Program-made: the position numbers and the translations under genes
In this document: in pieces, positions 53,853 through 64,000 of the stretch
How the letters are laid out: the number at the start of each line of letters is the position of its first letter
How positions within the stretch are numbered: the stretch's first letter is position 1
Notes under the pieces: generated by a model
The model's database searches: none
Told to the model about the DNA's origin: nothing
Seen by the model: only the letters and a program-made list of their open reading frames with translations
Assembly: GCA_022606425.2 (NCBI GenBank)
Contig: JAHDVF020001051.1
Location: 62,001 to 126,000, forward strand
From: Lepidostoma basale
Taxonomy: Eukaryota > Arthropoda > Insecta > Trichoptera > Lepidostomatidae
DNA length: 64,000 nt
Direction of reading: 5' to 3'

Positions 53853-53957
53853 GATTTAAATAGAATGCCGATAAATAAGGATGATATGTGTGATCTAAAA
53901 CAGAGCATTAAGCTTTTATATATCTTTATTGTATTGTAAAACAGAACTAGCGTTGTA

Positions 53958-53963
53958 AATAAA
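53958..53963 (+). terminator. Poly(A) signal of the cubilin-like gene
   Basis: AATAAA about 105 bases after the stop codon. Confidence 0.7.
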
Positions 53964-54469
53964 TTAAAATTGTTAAAGAAACACTTATGTTTTATTTGAA
54001 AAATGTCATTGCTATGCTACCTTGAGGATCGTAAAGGTCCATTTTTGACACAATCTTCAATAAAGTCATCTACAACTCGTGATCTAAATATGCCAATTAA
54101 TTAGAAATTTAGAGTCCTAGATAACCTTCCTCTATCATTCAAAAGTAAGCGGTTTTGTGGCAAATTGAATAAAATTAATATTAACTATAAGCTGTGTAAT
54201 GCATCTCCAATGGAAACCTGCCAACTCCTTCAATACGCTACAAAAATTATCAAATACAGAAAATTAAAAGACTTGCAGTTTGTATTTACTTTGTTTAATT
54301 AAAACTTTTTCTATTGTAAGTTTTAATCCTAGGGATTTGTTTTGCAGCAAAGTCTATCAATATCTTTGCTGGTTCTTGGGATACTACTTGGGGCTATATG
54401 GCTATATGGTGACTTTCTATTTTTTTTTATGCAACAGGTTATTTGAACCCAATTGTTTTTCACGATATA

Positions 54470-54622
54470 AGTATGATAGGTAGTTAGTCTATCGGGACTT
54501 TTATTGTCATGCGAATTTTACCAGACCAAAGACAGCGTGTGATTTTTTTCACACTGTCATCGCCAGGAATCGAACCGGGGACCTCCTTGTGGCATTATAG
54601 CTGTTGCCACGAAGGCTGTATT
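54470..54622 (-). mobile_element. SINE1 copy
   Basis: Reversed: CAGCCTTCGTGGCAACAGCT, CCGGTTCGATTCCTGGCGAT (B box), then the SINE1 body. The A-box region is damaged. Confidence 0.72.
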
Positions 54623-55878
54623 ATTTGATATAATCAAATAGTATAATAAATACCCAAATTTATTCAAAATTATGAGCTGCAATGTTTTAGAAACTAACAT
54701 TTAATAAACTTTTATTTTTATCCAATTGACTTGTACTACGATCTTCTGGCTTCTTCTTACGTCTGTTGGAATTGCAATTTGGTGGTTGGTTTATGCGGGG
54801 GCTAAATCTGTGTGGAATGGAGTGCTCCTCTAAAGGAGGGCGAGGGAGAATTTAGGGTAAATGTTATAATTTCCCAATTTGCAAAAAATGTGTGAAAAAT
54901 ATTGAGCATATTTTTACCAGAAAAAAAAAACTATATATTTTTTTCAGTAAGTATTTCGTAAAATAGTAATTTTTACACTTTGGACAAAATACAACATAAC
55001 TAAAAACATACAAAAATAAAAAAAATATTTATTATTATTAATTAAAGTTTATTCATAAAGACAATGAAAATATTTTGAATAACATATAAAATGATAAATG
55101 CACAATTTGACAATAAATAAATTAGAGTAATCAGATTGATAACACCTTGTAGGCAAATAAATTTAGAATGATGAACAAATCTGATTGTGTTATGAGTGTC
55201 ATAAGCAGTAATGACTGAACACAACTTGTGCAAGCTTTCCCATCATTTGATGATCTGCTTTTGTAAAAATAACAAAGAATACAAGAGAAGCTAAAAATAA
55301 ATTACGTAAATATCGACTAGGTTGAGTGACAGAATTCAAGAGAACCATTTTCTAATTAACTATCGGCTTACCAGAAAAAATATATTTGTTCTTGCTTAGT
55401 AATGAAGCAGGTCACCTGATCCTGGTTTTGGGTAAGCCAATTGGTTAAACAATAGGTATTATAGATACATATTAGAGTTTTTAATGACGGAACCACTTTC
55501 TTTGAAAATGATACCTGATTAAGATTACACTAACCTTAGGAGAGGGAGGTAGGCACCTAATTAAACTCCACTCAGGTGATTGAATCATGTTATTAAGCTA
55601 TTCACCATATTTTAATACTGCTTCACTGGCAATATGGAATTGGAACGATGTGGTGACAGAAAATGTTTTTACGAGGGTAATCCCAAAAGCAAGAGTCTTC
55701 TATTTTTTTAGAATAAAAGGAAACATTTGTTTAAAAAAATGTTTACATTATTTTAAAGCTTAAACATTTTTCTACATAAGTTGCCTCGCTGGGACGCTCA
55801 GTCTTGGCTTGACAGCTGTTTGTAATGAAGCTTGTCTAGTTATTAGTATTTTTTTTTAACGCAAAAGCTGTTAAACTG

Positions 55879-56263
55879 CGTCACCTGAGAGTAAGAAGGT
55901 TCCAACTGTCAAAAGTAAAAAGCTGAGAAAAATGAAGTCAAAGTTTTGTTGGTTTCGGGTGTGTATCTTGGAATAAAAGGGTTCTATCTGAAGCAGATGA
56001 AACTCTTTAACCAGAAGCGTGTAAATTTTCTTTGGTGACAGTTGGAATAATAAAGTTCTAAGTGTAAATGAATCCTTCTTCAGTGAATCGTGTGTTTTGA
56101 ATGATCAGATGGAACTTGATTCTTTTCGTAACATCAAAATGACGATACTATTACATGTTTTTTTTTAATTGTGCGTATAGATAAGGTTAGTAAGAACCCT
56201 TTTCACGAAAAAAAGCCAAATGTGAAATTTTGTTAGTTGGAACCCTCTTACTCTCAGGTGACG
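55879..56263. mobile_element. MITE of about 385 bp
   Basis: Terminal inverted repeats of about 29 bases: CGTCACCTGAGAGTAAGAAG at the left and its inverted copy (one base differs) at the right. No coding. Superfamily unknown; no clear target duplication. Confidence 0.7.
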
Positions 56264-57197
56264 ACTGATTGAAATTAAGTATGACAACTCATACATGGAT
56301 GTCATAAACATCCACAACTGATGTCGCAAGTTTGCAGTTGGATTTACTGAAATTCACAAATTCACGCCCCATGGTGAGCAGGAGAACTTCCTCAACATAT
56401 GGATTTGGGAGCAAATTTTTTTTTTCACGTTACTGCAATGGGTTTTATAAGTGGTCAAGCTACGGTACTTATGTCAATAGCAGCGATGGAGATGGAGAAA
56501 GCATATGCTTGTATCTCGGAGGGGTTTGGGTTGAGGCCCTGTTATTTGAAACAGCTTCCCAGTATTTGACTCGGTGAGTTTTTTCTTCACGATATTGAAA
56601 GTTCTCTTCTTCATTAAAATTTGCAATATTATATATTTACAAACTTTATTTCCTATTTGTACCTAAACATAAAGATATTTGTTAAATATGAATCTCGCCT
56701 TAACACTTTGATCGCTAATAATTTTCTGAGAAACATTAAAAATTAAATTGTTCTTGTTAAGTTTTATTAAAATGTTGTTTGGGTAATTTATTGTAAATTG
56801 TCAATAATACTTTTGACAAGTTTCTTGACTTGATACTCACTAGCGACAGAGGCAATCAATGTGTTAATAAAATAACAAAAAAGTTACATGAAATATTCAT
56901 TTGATATATATTTTTAAAATATTGTGCCCCTTAATGTCATTATGGTAATAATAATTTTACTTAAAGGTGAAAGATCCCCAGGAATATTATAAAAAATAAT
57001 GAAAATTACTTAACCTCTGGCTTAATAAAAAGTAATACTAAAAGGTTATCTTTTCAACATACAAATATACTTTCAACAAACACTAATTTAACATAGCTAC
57101 ACATCCAATCACCACCCACTTAATATTATCACCTCAAGTTGTTAAGAAACCTCAGATGCTATAAGAAATAATGGCATTACGCATATCCACATTGTTC

Positions 57198-57256
57198 TTA
57201 ATTTCTATTGACTCCATGAAAATCTGGATTCTTGTTACTATCGTAATCATTTTCAT
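57198..57256 (-). CDS. Coiled-coil/acidic-tail gene, last exon
   Basis: Acceptor TTTCATTTCAG; 18 codons (ENDYDSNKNPDFHGVNRN) and TAA. Phase fits the exon at 58,276-58,777. Confidence 0.72.
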
Positions 57257-60200
57257 CTGAAATGAAAATAAAACAAGTGTTTAATATGATATAAATCTAA
57301 AATATTATAATTTTATCAACACATTGTTTGTGGAAGCACCATAAACGAGATATGTATTTGTAAGTTGGCAACTAAAAGTAGATCTGTAAGATGCTATATC
57401 AGATATGGGTATATATATAATAAACTTTTATTAAATATCTATCTATGGAACTGGCAAAAGAAGGATGAAAGTAGAATAAATGTAGTAGAAATGAGATCTT
57501 TAAGACGAATGTGTCGATACTCTGTCGAATGAAAAGATAAGAAGTGAATGCGGTGCGAATGATGTGTTATGAAAAAAAGAATGAAAGGGTTATTAAGATG
57601 GTTTGGACACATGGAAATCGCGAATGAAGAAAGAATGATAAAATCGTATATTTTGATTCGCAAGATAAAATAGAGGAAGACCGAGGAAAATGTGACACCA
57701 GTCGGACACGTACGAAGTCTGAGAAATGGACGTGTGTGCATGACACGGTGTATGAATGTTGAGTAATCAAGAGAAGTGTGTCAGGAAAGAACAGTGTAGC
57801 GGTCTTTTCTATCGTTAGTAGGTTAGATTTGTTTTTTACATATTTTTTTTTTATATTTCGCAAACAGTGCTTTAATTGTCAAAAACTTATTCCAATGTAT
57901 TAATTAATTTTGTCGTTGATTGTATGATCCAATCTGTAATAATTTTCATTAAGATGGTTTGGACACATGGAAAGAATGAACGAAGACAGAATAGTAACAA
58001 AAGTATATGTTAATGATGTTAATGGAACTAGAAATAGTGGAAAACGTGGCACGATCAAATAAATTAAATATTGAATGTCGGCCACGTGAGGAGTTAGAGA
58101 AATCGACGGAAAAAAAATTGACGCACGTGCATGACACAATGTATGAATGTTGAGGATGCGAGAGAATTATGTCAGGAAAGAAAAGTGTGGCAGTCCATTC
58201 TTTCTGCCTACCCCTTTGGAGAGACGGCGTGATGTTTAGTTATGTAGTTGTATTAACATAAATAAGTTTAGTTACCATCTTCTTCTTCGAAACTGTTATG
58301 CATAACTGGTTCAGCCCGATCCAAGCTCATATTGGCATCGTTTTCATTGTTCAATCTCTGTTTTTTTGGATGTGAATCTGGTAGGTTGATATTGATCTCT
58401 TGAAACATATCATGATCGTTGCCGAGATTAAGGGGTCCATCAAACGGAAGATTCAGTCTCTCCTGTGCATCTAGTTTCTTGTCATCTTCGTTTAACTTGG
58501 CTTCGTACCGATTTGGAGGGTTAACTTCTGGGACTAGTTTCTCGGGCTTCTTCTCTTTCGATAGATTTGAGATGAGTTGTGTGTTTTTGTCAGGGGCTCT
58601 GTGTTTAAAATTATCATGAACAACTATTTCAGGGGCAAATCCACTAGGTACTACTGGTCGCAAGGTGTTTGTTTTTATTTTATTTGAAAGTGAAACAGGT
58701 ATAGATTGATTAAGTATTTCTCGATGAATATTTTTGTCTGTGGTACCAGCATTTATAGAAGGACTTTTATCCGGCTCCTGAAAAACGACAAGAAGTATTA
58801 TATTATATAACAACAAATTACAAATAAAAACCATATACCTACAGATGTATCAAGTGCACAATTTAGGGAAAAATGAGTTTCTTAAACTTTAATATGTCAT
58901 GTTGTAATAAAAACTTGTCTGTATAATAAGTGTCCCTTTAGAGTGAAGTGGTTCCATTTACATTGCTGGTCTTAGATCACCTTTCTCTTTATAAGAATTG
59001 TAAGAAATATACATTTTTAAAATTACATTTTAACACAAAAGAAATAAAACTTTAGAGTACAAAAAAATAACTGAATGCACAATTATTTTTTAACAACTCG
59101 TATAAATGAAACCTCTTACGATTCTTATGTAAGTATGCTCATAACAAACAATATCATGTGGCTTGTCCCTATTGCATAGTAAAATATTCTTATGTAATTT
59201 AAACATCCCTATTTACACATTATACGAGGTGTGATCAGAAAATAATGGGAATTTTTAAATTTCGCGGTTTTGGAGAGTACGATTGTAAATTTTTTATTTA
59301 TTATGTTGGTATACATGCCCCTGAAGTATGGTAAATTTTAAATTTTTTTGTATTCATTGTTTACTTTGTCTGCGGCAGCCACTAAGGTATCAAATATTGT
59401 GTAAAAAATGAAATAAATTGTGTGAAACAAGAGTTTACGAATGGTATAAGCGTTTCCAAGATGACCGTAAAGACATTGAAGGTGACGAATGTCCCAGACC
59501 CCCCAGCACATCAACAACCGATGAAAACGTGGAAAAAGTGAATGAAATGGTTATGAACGATCGTGAAATCACAATCAGAGAAGTCGCTGATGATGTTGGT
59601 ATATCAATTGGCTCATGCCATGAAATTTTTTCGAATGTTTTGGGTGTGAAACGCGTGGCAGCAAAATTTGTTCGAAAATTGTTGAATTTTGAACAAAAAC
59701 AGCGGCGAATGGAAGTTGCTCAGGTGTCACTAGATGAAGTCAACGACGATGCAGAATTACTGAAATGTGTTATAAAAGTTTACGAAACATGAGTTTACAG
59801 ATATAACTTCGAAACTAAGGCTCAATCGAAAATAATGAGGCATTCTGGATCGCCAAGACCAAAAAAGGCTCGACAAGTGCGGTCGAACGTGAAGGTGATG
59901 CTCACTGTGTTCTTAGATTTTAATGGCATAGTGCATCATGAATTCTTGCCACAAGGTCAAACGGTCAATAAGAAGTACTACCTACAAGTTCAACGTCGTT
60001 TGTGTGAAGCAATCCGAAAAAAAACGGACAGATTTTGTGGCAAAACAATAATTCATGGCTTTTGTACCACGATAATGCACCTGCTCACACTTCATTGCTA
60101 GTTCGTGAATTTTTGGCCAAAAACAATACTGGAAAGATGCCCCAGTCTCCATATTCGCCAGACATGGCTCCGTGTAAGTTTTTCCTATTTCCAAACATAA

Positions 60201-61951
60201 AGAGAACCTTAAAGGCCCGTTGTTTTACAAGCATAGATGACATTAAAAGCGCATCGCTGAAAGAGCTACAGGCTATCCCAATGATCGAGTTTAAGAAGTG
60301 TTTCGAGGATTGGAAGAATCGCTGGCACAAGTGCATAATATCTAATGGGGCTATTTTGAAGGTGCCAACATTAATTTAGATGAATAAATTTTTTTTACTT
60401 CAAAAAATGAAAATTCTCGTTATTTTCCGAACACACCTCGTATACTGTGCTAATAAAAATTTAAGGTGTCTTAATTGTTGGAATTTAAATACAAATCAAA
60501 GAAATAAAAAAAATGTGCAACATATACCTTAAAGTGCTTATTATCATCAGTTTCTATATTCAGAACATATATATCGGTGTCCACTTCAATCTGTTTGCTA
60601 AAGTTCTTATTTTCTGGTTTGTATTTGTGAAAGTTCACTGGCTCAATGTCATCGGCAGGATGCTGCAATCTCTGTAAATGACAATAAAACATATTTATAA
60701 CATGGATACTTTGAATTTGGATAACTGTGCATCGGATTACATTATTATCTGAAGTGTTGTCTCGCAAAGTTATTAAGTACATTCTATTTAATCACTAAAA
60801 CAACACATGTCTAAAGGATTTTAAAGTAATAATAATAAATAATTTATTCAAACCAAATTTTTTTCCCGCAACAATATGTTCTCTTCCTGTAAAGCTGCAA
60901 TTTTTTTATTCATTGAGGTTTCCACATCATATAGGGATTCCTGTAATTTAAAGTAAATAATGCAATGTTTAATTTTAATACAATCAATCATTTAATGGAT
61001 GAAGGAAGTGACTAGGGCCTCTTGTGACTACGGCTAGGCTTCTGCTACCTTGGTAGATTGATGGTAGGCTTGGGAGGCATGGAAGAGTTTATTGTCAGCA
61101 GACTTAATAAGAGAACAATGCTTTGTTCTGCATGGAGTTCCGAAAATATAGTTTGATCGTCAACTATATTTTCATTTTTAAATCCTCATTTGAAGTAAAG
61201 GTTTTATCGTTTAATCATTATTATAAATACAAGCATTGAAAATAAAAACTTTAATACATTAAATCTTTATAAATAAATTTTGTCTTTTTCTGTTGGATAG
61301 TATCATTGCATCTAATTAATGGCAGTACACTTTCAAATCAACTGAGGCATTGTCTCATAGAAGCTAAAAATCAGTTAAAATAGAGAGCATTTTTTATGAA
61401 TATCTGCTGTCAGGAGTGCTTTGGGCTGGCGCATTCCTTGTTTTCCATGATCAGTTTTGGTTTGACATTATTGTAAATAATCCATTTCTCACTTTAATAA
61501 TGGATCATTTCCATGACAAATGATGGTTAAAAATAAAAATATTTTTCAAATAAATGAAAAGTATTGTTATTTAATAATACCCCACCAAGGCAAAACACGC
61601 CATTTTCATAATATATAATAATAATAATAAGGCTAATTTAGATAGCGCCGTTTTCGTGAAAAACTTATCTCAAGGGCGCATTAAGCTCCTTTAAAATATA
61701 TATATTTTTAAATATTAAACAAGTAATATAGAAATACTTATAATATGTCTTCAATATGGAACATCACAATAGAACAGAAATTAATAAAATGAATAATTAA
61801 ACTAAATAATAATAATAACAATGTACCTGCAGTATAGTTAAACGATGCTTTAGGACATCCTTTTCTTTTTGTTCATGGTATTGCAAGGACGTCAGTGCCA
61901 ATTTCTTTGCTTCTAAATTTTGTTCCAAATGTCCCTTGTACTCTATGGCAG
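57198..61951 (-). CDS. Unrecognised coiled-coil protein with polar acidic tail, last five exons
   Basis: Exons 61,827-61,951, 60,854-60,940, 60,528-60,671, 58,276-58,777 and 57,198-57,256 join into 304 open codons and a stop. Residues 1-70 are heptad-like and charged (NLEAKKLALTSLQYHEQKEK; MNKKIAALQEENILLREKNL), a likely coiled coil. The remaining 234 residues are polar, rich in Asp, Glu, Asn, Lys and Pro, probably disordered, ending ENDYDSNKNPDFHGVNRN. I do not recognise it. A stem coiled coil with an acidic tail is the layout of Golgi proteins such as GOLIM4 or GOLM1, but this is only a similarity of layout. The start and any membrane anchor lie to the right of the window or are missed. Confidence 0.7.
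57440..57815 (+). mobile_element. LINE-Z 3' fragment
   Basis: GAACTGGCAAAAGAAGGATG, GTAGAAATGAGATCTTTAAG and AAGATGGTTTGGACACATGG match LINE-Z; antisense to the - strand gene in its last intron. Confidence 0.7.
57949..58240 (+). mobile_element. LINE-Z 3' fragment
   Basis: AAGATGGTTTGGACACATGG through to GGCAGTCCATTCTTTCTGCC and GAGACGGCGTGATGTTTAGT; about 135 bases after another LINE-Z copy in the same orientation. Confidence 0.7.
58276..58777 (-). CDS. Coiled-coil/acidic-tail gene, large fourth exon in window
   Basis: Acceptor CGTTTTTCAG, 167 codons: EPDKSPSINAGTTDKNIHRE at the start, KLDAQERLNLPFDGPLNLG in the middle, MHNSFEEED at the end. Low-complexity, polar. Donor GTAACT, phase 1. Confidence 0.78.
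59225..60440 (+). mobile_element. Mariner, full-length but dead
   Basis: 1,216 bp between TA at 59,223-59,224 and 60,441-60,442; ends CGAGGTGTGATCAGAAAATA and its inverted copy with a few changes. The + strand transposase is in three frames: TRVYEWYKRFQDDRKDIEGD; SPRPKKARQVRSNVKVMLTV; LYHDNAPAHTSLLVREFLAK and PYSPDMAPCKFFLFP. The first Asp block reads VIKVYET (Asp lost) and the third Asp is Lys. Confidence 0.85.
60528..60671 (-). CDS. Coiled-coil/acidic-tail gene, third exon in window
   Basis: Acceptor CATTTACAG, 48 codons: RLQHPADDIEPVNFHKYKPE, IEVDTDIYVLNIETDDNKHF. Donor GTATAT, phase 0 on both sides. Confidence 0.7.
60854..60940 (-). CDS. Coiled-coil/acidic-tail gene, second exon in window
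   Basis: Acceptor AAATTACAG, 29 codons: ESLYDVETSMNKKIAALQEE, NILLREKNL; leucines at heptad spacing. Donor GTTTGA is weak. Phase 0. Confidence 0.62.
61055..61145 (+). mobile_element. Tiny LINE fragment
   Basis: GGTAGGCTTGGGAGGCATGG and CAGCAGACTTAATAAG match the coding segment MIAGLGGTEEDVASRLNK of the LINE at 27,640-28,265. Confidence 0.45.
61610..61690 (-). mobile_element. LINE 3' tail fragment
   Basis: Reversed: GCGCCCTTGAGATAAGTTTT, AACGGCGCTATCTAAATTAG then a TTA repeat; matches the 3' end at 33,165-33,235. Confidence 0.5.
61827..61951 (-). CDS. Coiled-coil/acidic-tail gene, first exon in window
   Basis: Acceptor TTTAATTCAG, phase 2, 41 codons: AIEYKGHLEQNLEAKKLALT, EKDVLKHRLTILQ. Only this frame is open. 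Donor GTACAT, phase 0. Confidence 0.68.
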
Positions 61952-64000
61952 CTGAATTAAAATAAAAATGTATTTACTAAATAGTGTAAAAACAAATAAA
62001 AAGTAAACAAAGCATGTTGGGAGAATGAATGAGGTATGCACCCTTGATTTACCAGAAAATACATTAAAAACACCTACTACTGATTATTTTTATTCTCCAG
62101 GTAAAACAAGAGTACTTAACATTATGGATTACGCATAGGAAGATATTATGAAGGTGACAGGGTTGCAACGCCAACAAGCATAATACAAGCTGTTTACATG
62201 TCTAATAATAATAACAACGAGAAAGCCAGAAAGAAACACAAGTCTTGTGAATACATTTCCCACTCACTGGAGGTTGTATTGTGGAAAGATATATTGAATC
62301 TTTTTATCATCGAAATATTTGTTGTATCATATAATTTAGTAATTCCTGGAAAAATATTTTAGTAAGTTGCCGCATTCATAATGAAATCTACAAAATAAAA
62401 ATAATAAATAGGCATTGTTGATACACCGTTAACCCAATTGTGAGGCTGGCTTCATTTGCAGTAATTAAACATTTGTCTCAAACTGCAGTTGGTTACATTT
62501 ACAGCCCAGACAGATAGTCCCAGATAATCATTAATATTATGCTAAATTTAATAAAGGAATTAAAGTAAAAAGGTATATAAGGTGCTCTAAAATACGAGCT
62601 GCAAATGTAGTCTGGTGCAGTTTGAAACCAACTTTTTTGGAATGCAAATGTAGCCAGTCACACTATAGAGGTTAACTCACATATACTATTTTAGAAAACC
62701 AAAATTTTCAAAAAGAATATGATGTGTTAAATTATTTTATTTTAACTAACTAACTAACTAACCATCACGCCGTCTCTCCGAAAGGGTAGGCAGAAAGAAT
62801 CGACTGCCACACTTTAACCAATGCGGCACTCTATCCTTCTCTTTTCGCCCCCGCGAGAGACGCGGTGTGATGGGTTGCGAACCTCATCGCCACCAATAGG
62901 CATCTCCCGCACACATTTAGAAACTAAAACGTCCACAAAATATATCTAAAATAAATACAATGATATCAAATAAAATAACAAAATATGCATTCACGAACAC
63001 ATGCACCATTTTCATCATAAACAGACAACCGATCAATATTTTATTTTATATCATAGTATTTTATATAACTTGTTTTAGATTTATTTTGTGGATGTTGGAC
63101 GATCAAAGTGGCGGAGACAGCGTGATGGTTAGTCAGCTAGTTTTCTAAAATTTCAACTGTAGATTATCATGGTTAATTGAATGTTTCTTAGGGTATAGTT
63201 ACGTCCATATCTCACGATGCTGATCATTTAGTAATAGAGAGATTGAGGGGTCTTCGCACATGCCTGTTTAGTGAGGCAATTGAAATTGATCAATATTCTG
63301 AAAATATCAACAGGGAATAGCCGGCAAATATGGTGTCGCCCCTGGAAAGCTGAGCACTTGTTATTTACTTAGATACTGCCAGTGAAACGGTACCGCTCAG
63401 ATAGAGCTAAGCATACTTTACTCTTTACACTCAAAACAATTATCCTGAAGTTGGAGACTTTAATGGTCTCAACATGTTGGTCGAAAAGGACACCATAAAA
63501 CACAGAAATCCCCTTTACCCCAAGAAATAAAGAAATATATTTTATAATAAAATAAAAACAGAGTTAGTCGGAAATAACCCAAAATTACAATCGATTAGCT
63601 ATTTTTCATCTGTACTTTAGATAACATAATAAACACTTGCAGAAATCACACATATTTTATAAGTTGTGTCCTCAATTTTTTTTGGGAATGCTTTTCTTTC
63701 CTTTTTATGTATGATATAACGGTTGGGATGATGGTTTAAAAACGAAAAGAAGACGGGTAGCCAACATTGACTTTCAATTTAAGTAAACATTGAATCAAAA
63801 TTAAGTCTATATTGAAAGCACAAAACATCTAAATCATAATAGCCAAACAAATTGGCTTGGAACATAAAACACAACTTGTATCTCAGAATCTTATCATGTA
63901 AGACTCTACTGTTTAATATTAATACAAATTTTATACATTTTATGTAAAATACTTTATTTTGTCGATACTAGTTATTTCATCTCGCCATGTTAAATATATT
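61952..64000. other. Upstream intron or flank of the - strand gene
   Basis: Apart from the SINE-like element at 62,743-63,147 no coding exon or repeat could be supported. Earlier exons of the - strand gene are expected further right. Confidence 0.4.
62743..63147. mobile_element. SINE-like element with LINE-Z tail, copy 3 (inverted ends)
   Basis: The left end (reversed) carries the TTAG tail, GCCGTCTCTCCGAAAGGGTA and the GGGAGATGCCTATTGGTGGC block. The right end repeats part of it in + orientation (TTTTAGATTTATTTTGTGGA, GACAGCGTGATGGTTAGTCA). Two copies inserted head to head, or one rearranged element. Confidence 0.6.

Larger units (their letters stand above)
53985..57197. other. Intergenic region
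   Basis: Lies between two convergent genes. It holds a SINE1 copy and a MITE, both listed separately. An open stretch at 56,332-56,577 (+) matches nothing I know. A mariner-like terminus beginning TACGAGGGTAATCCCAAAAG at 55,668 has no recognised partner end. Confidence 0.5.

Noticed and set aside
53031..53100. tRNA gene
   Set aside because: Head of the SINE2 family; repeated three times with the same body and A-rich end.
36457..53852. A second, separate CUB gene starting after the exon 36 poly(A) signal
   Set aside because: No start codon context or signal peptide is visible and exon 35 joins exon 37 in frame; kept as one gene.
56332..56577. Small protein-coding gene (+), 81 codons
   Set aside because: No known motif, a poly-T run inside, no flanking exon signals; likely chance.

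Overview
This is a 64 kb piece of an AT-rich eukaryotic genome, most likely from an insect. The reasons are large intron-split genes, GT-AG introns with T-rich acceptors, and a dense load of mariner/Tc1, piggyBac-like, RTE-like and Jockey-like elements plus tRNA-derived SINEs. No order can be fixed from the sequence alone. About 54 kb of the window is one gene on the + strand. A second gene on the - strand enters from the right edge. Most of the rest is intronic repeat DNA. All homology calls come from reading motifs by eye; no database was searched. Where cysteines are called C1 to C4, these are the usual four cysteines of a CUB domain.

Region 1-53,852 (+): the 3' part of a cubilin-like endocytic receptor gene. 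I placed 56 exons by joining open stretches at AG acceptors and GT donors (one GC donor). They form one uninterrupted frame of 9,399 nt: 3,132 residues and a stop. The product is about 26 tandem CUB domains plus the tail of an earlier one, ending in a short acidic tail with no membrane segment. This resembles the CUB array of cubilin, a peripheral protein held at the membrane by amnionless. The EGF-like N-terminal part must lie left of the window. Most CUB domains are encoded by two exons, split near the YDG turn, with phase-1 introns between domains. An extra exon at 35,944-36,059 carries an in-frame stop and a poly(A) signal, so a shorter isoform ending after CUB 17 is possible.

Introns: at least seven mariner/Tc1-type elements or remnants are present. 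The one at 4,911-6,191 has an intact 346-codon transposase with a complete D,D34D triad. Three others, in neighbouring introns at 47.9-51.4 kb, are internally deleted. A LINE family (called LINE-Z here) with a TTAG-repeat tail has about eleven 5'-truncated copies, and a SINE-like family shares its 3' end. Two tRNA-derived SINE families keep recognisable A and B boxes. TTAA-flanked inverted-repeat elements enclose LINE sequence. There are also perfect palindromes, a higher-order minisatellite and a 380-bp MITE.

Region 53,853-57,197: intergenic, holding a SINE and a MITE. Region 57,198-61,951 (-): the last five exons (304 codons) of an unrecognised gene for a protein with a charged coiled coil and a long polar, acidic tail. 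Its introns contain a dead mariner and LINE-Z copies. From 61,952 to 64,000 there is repeat-bearing sequence with no exon I can support.
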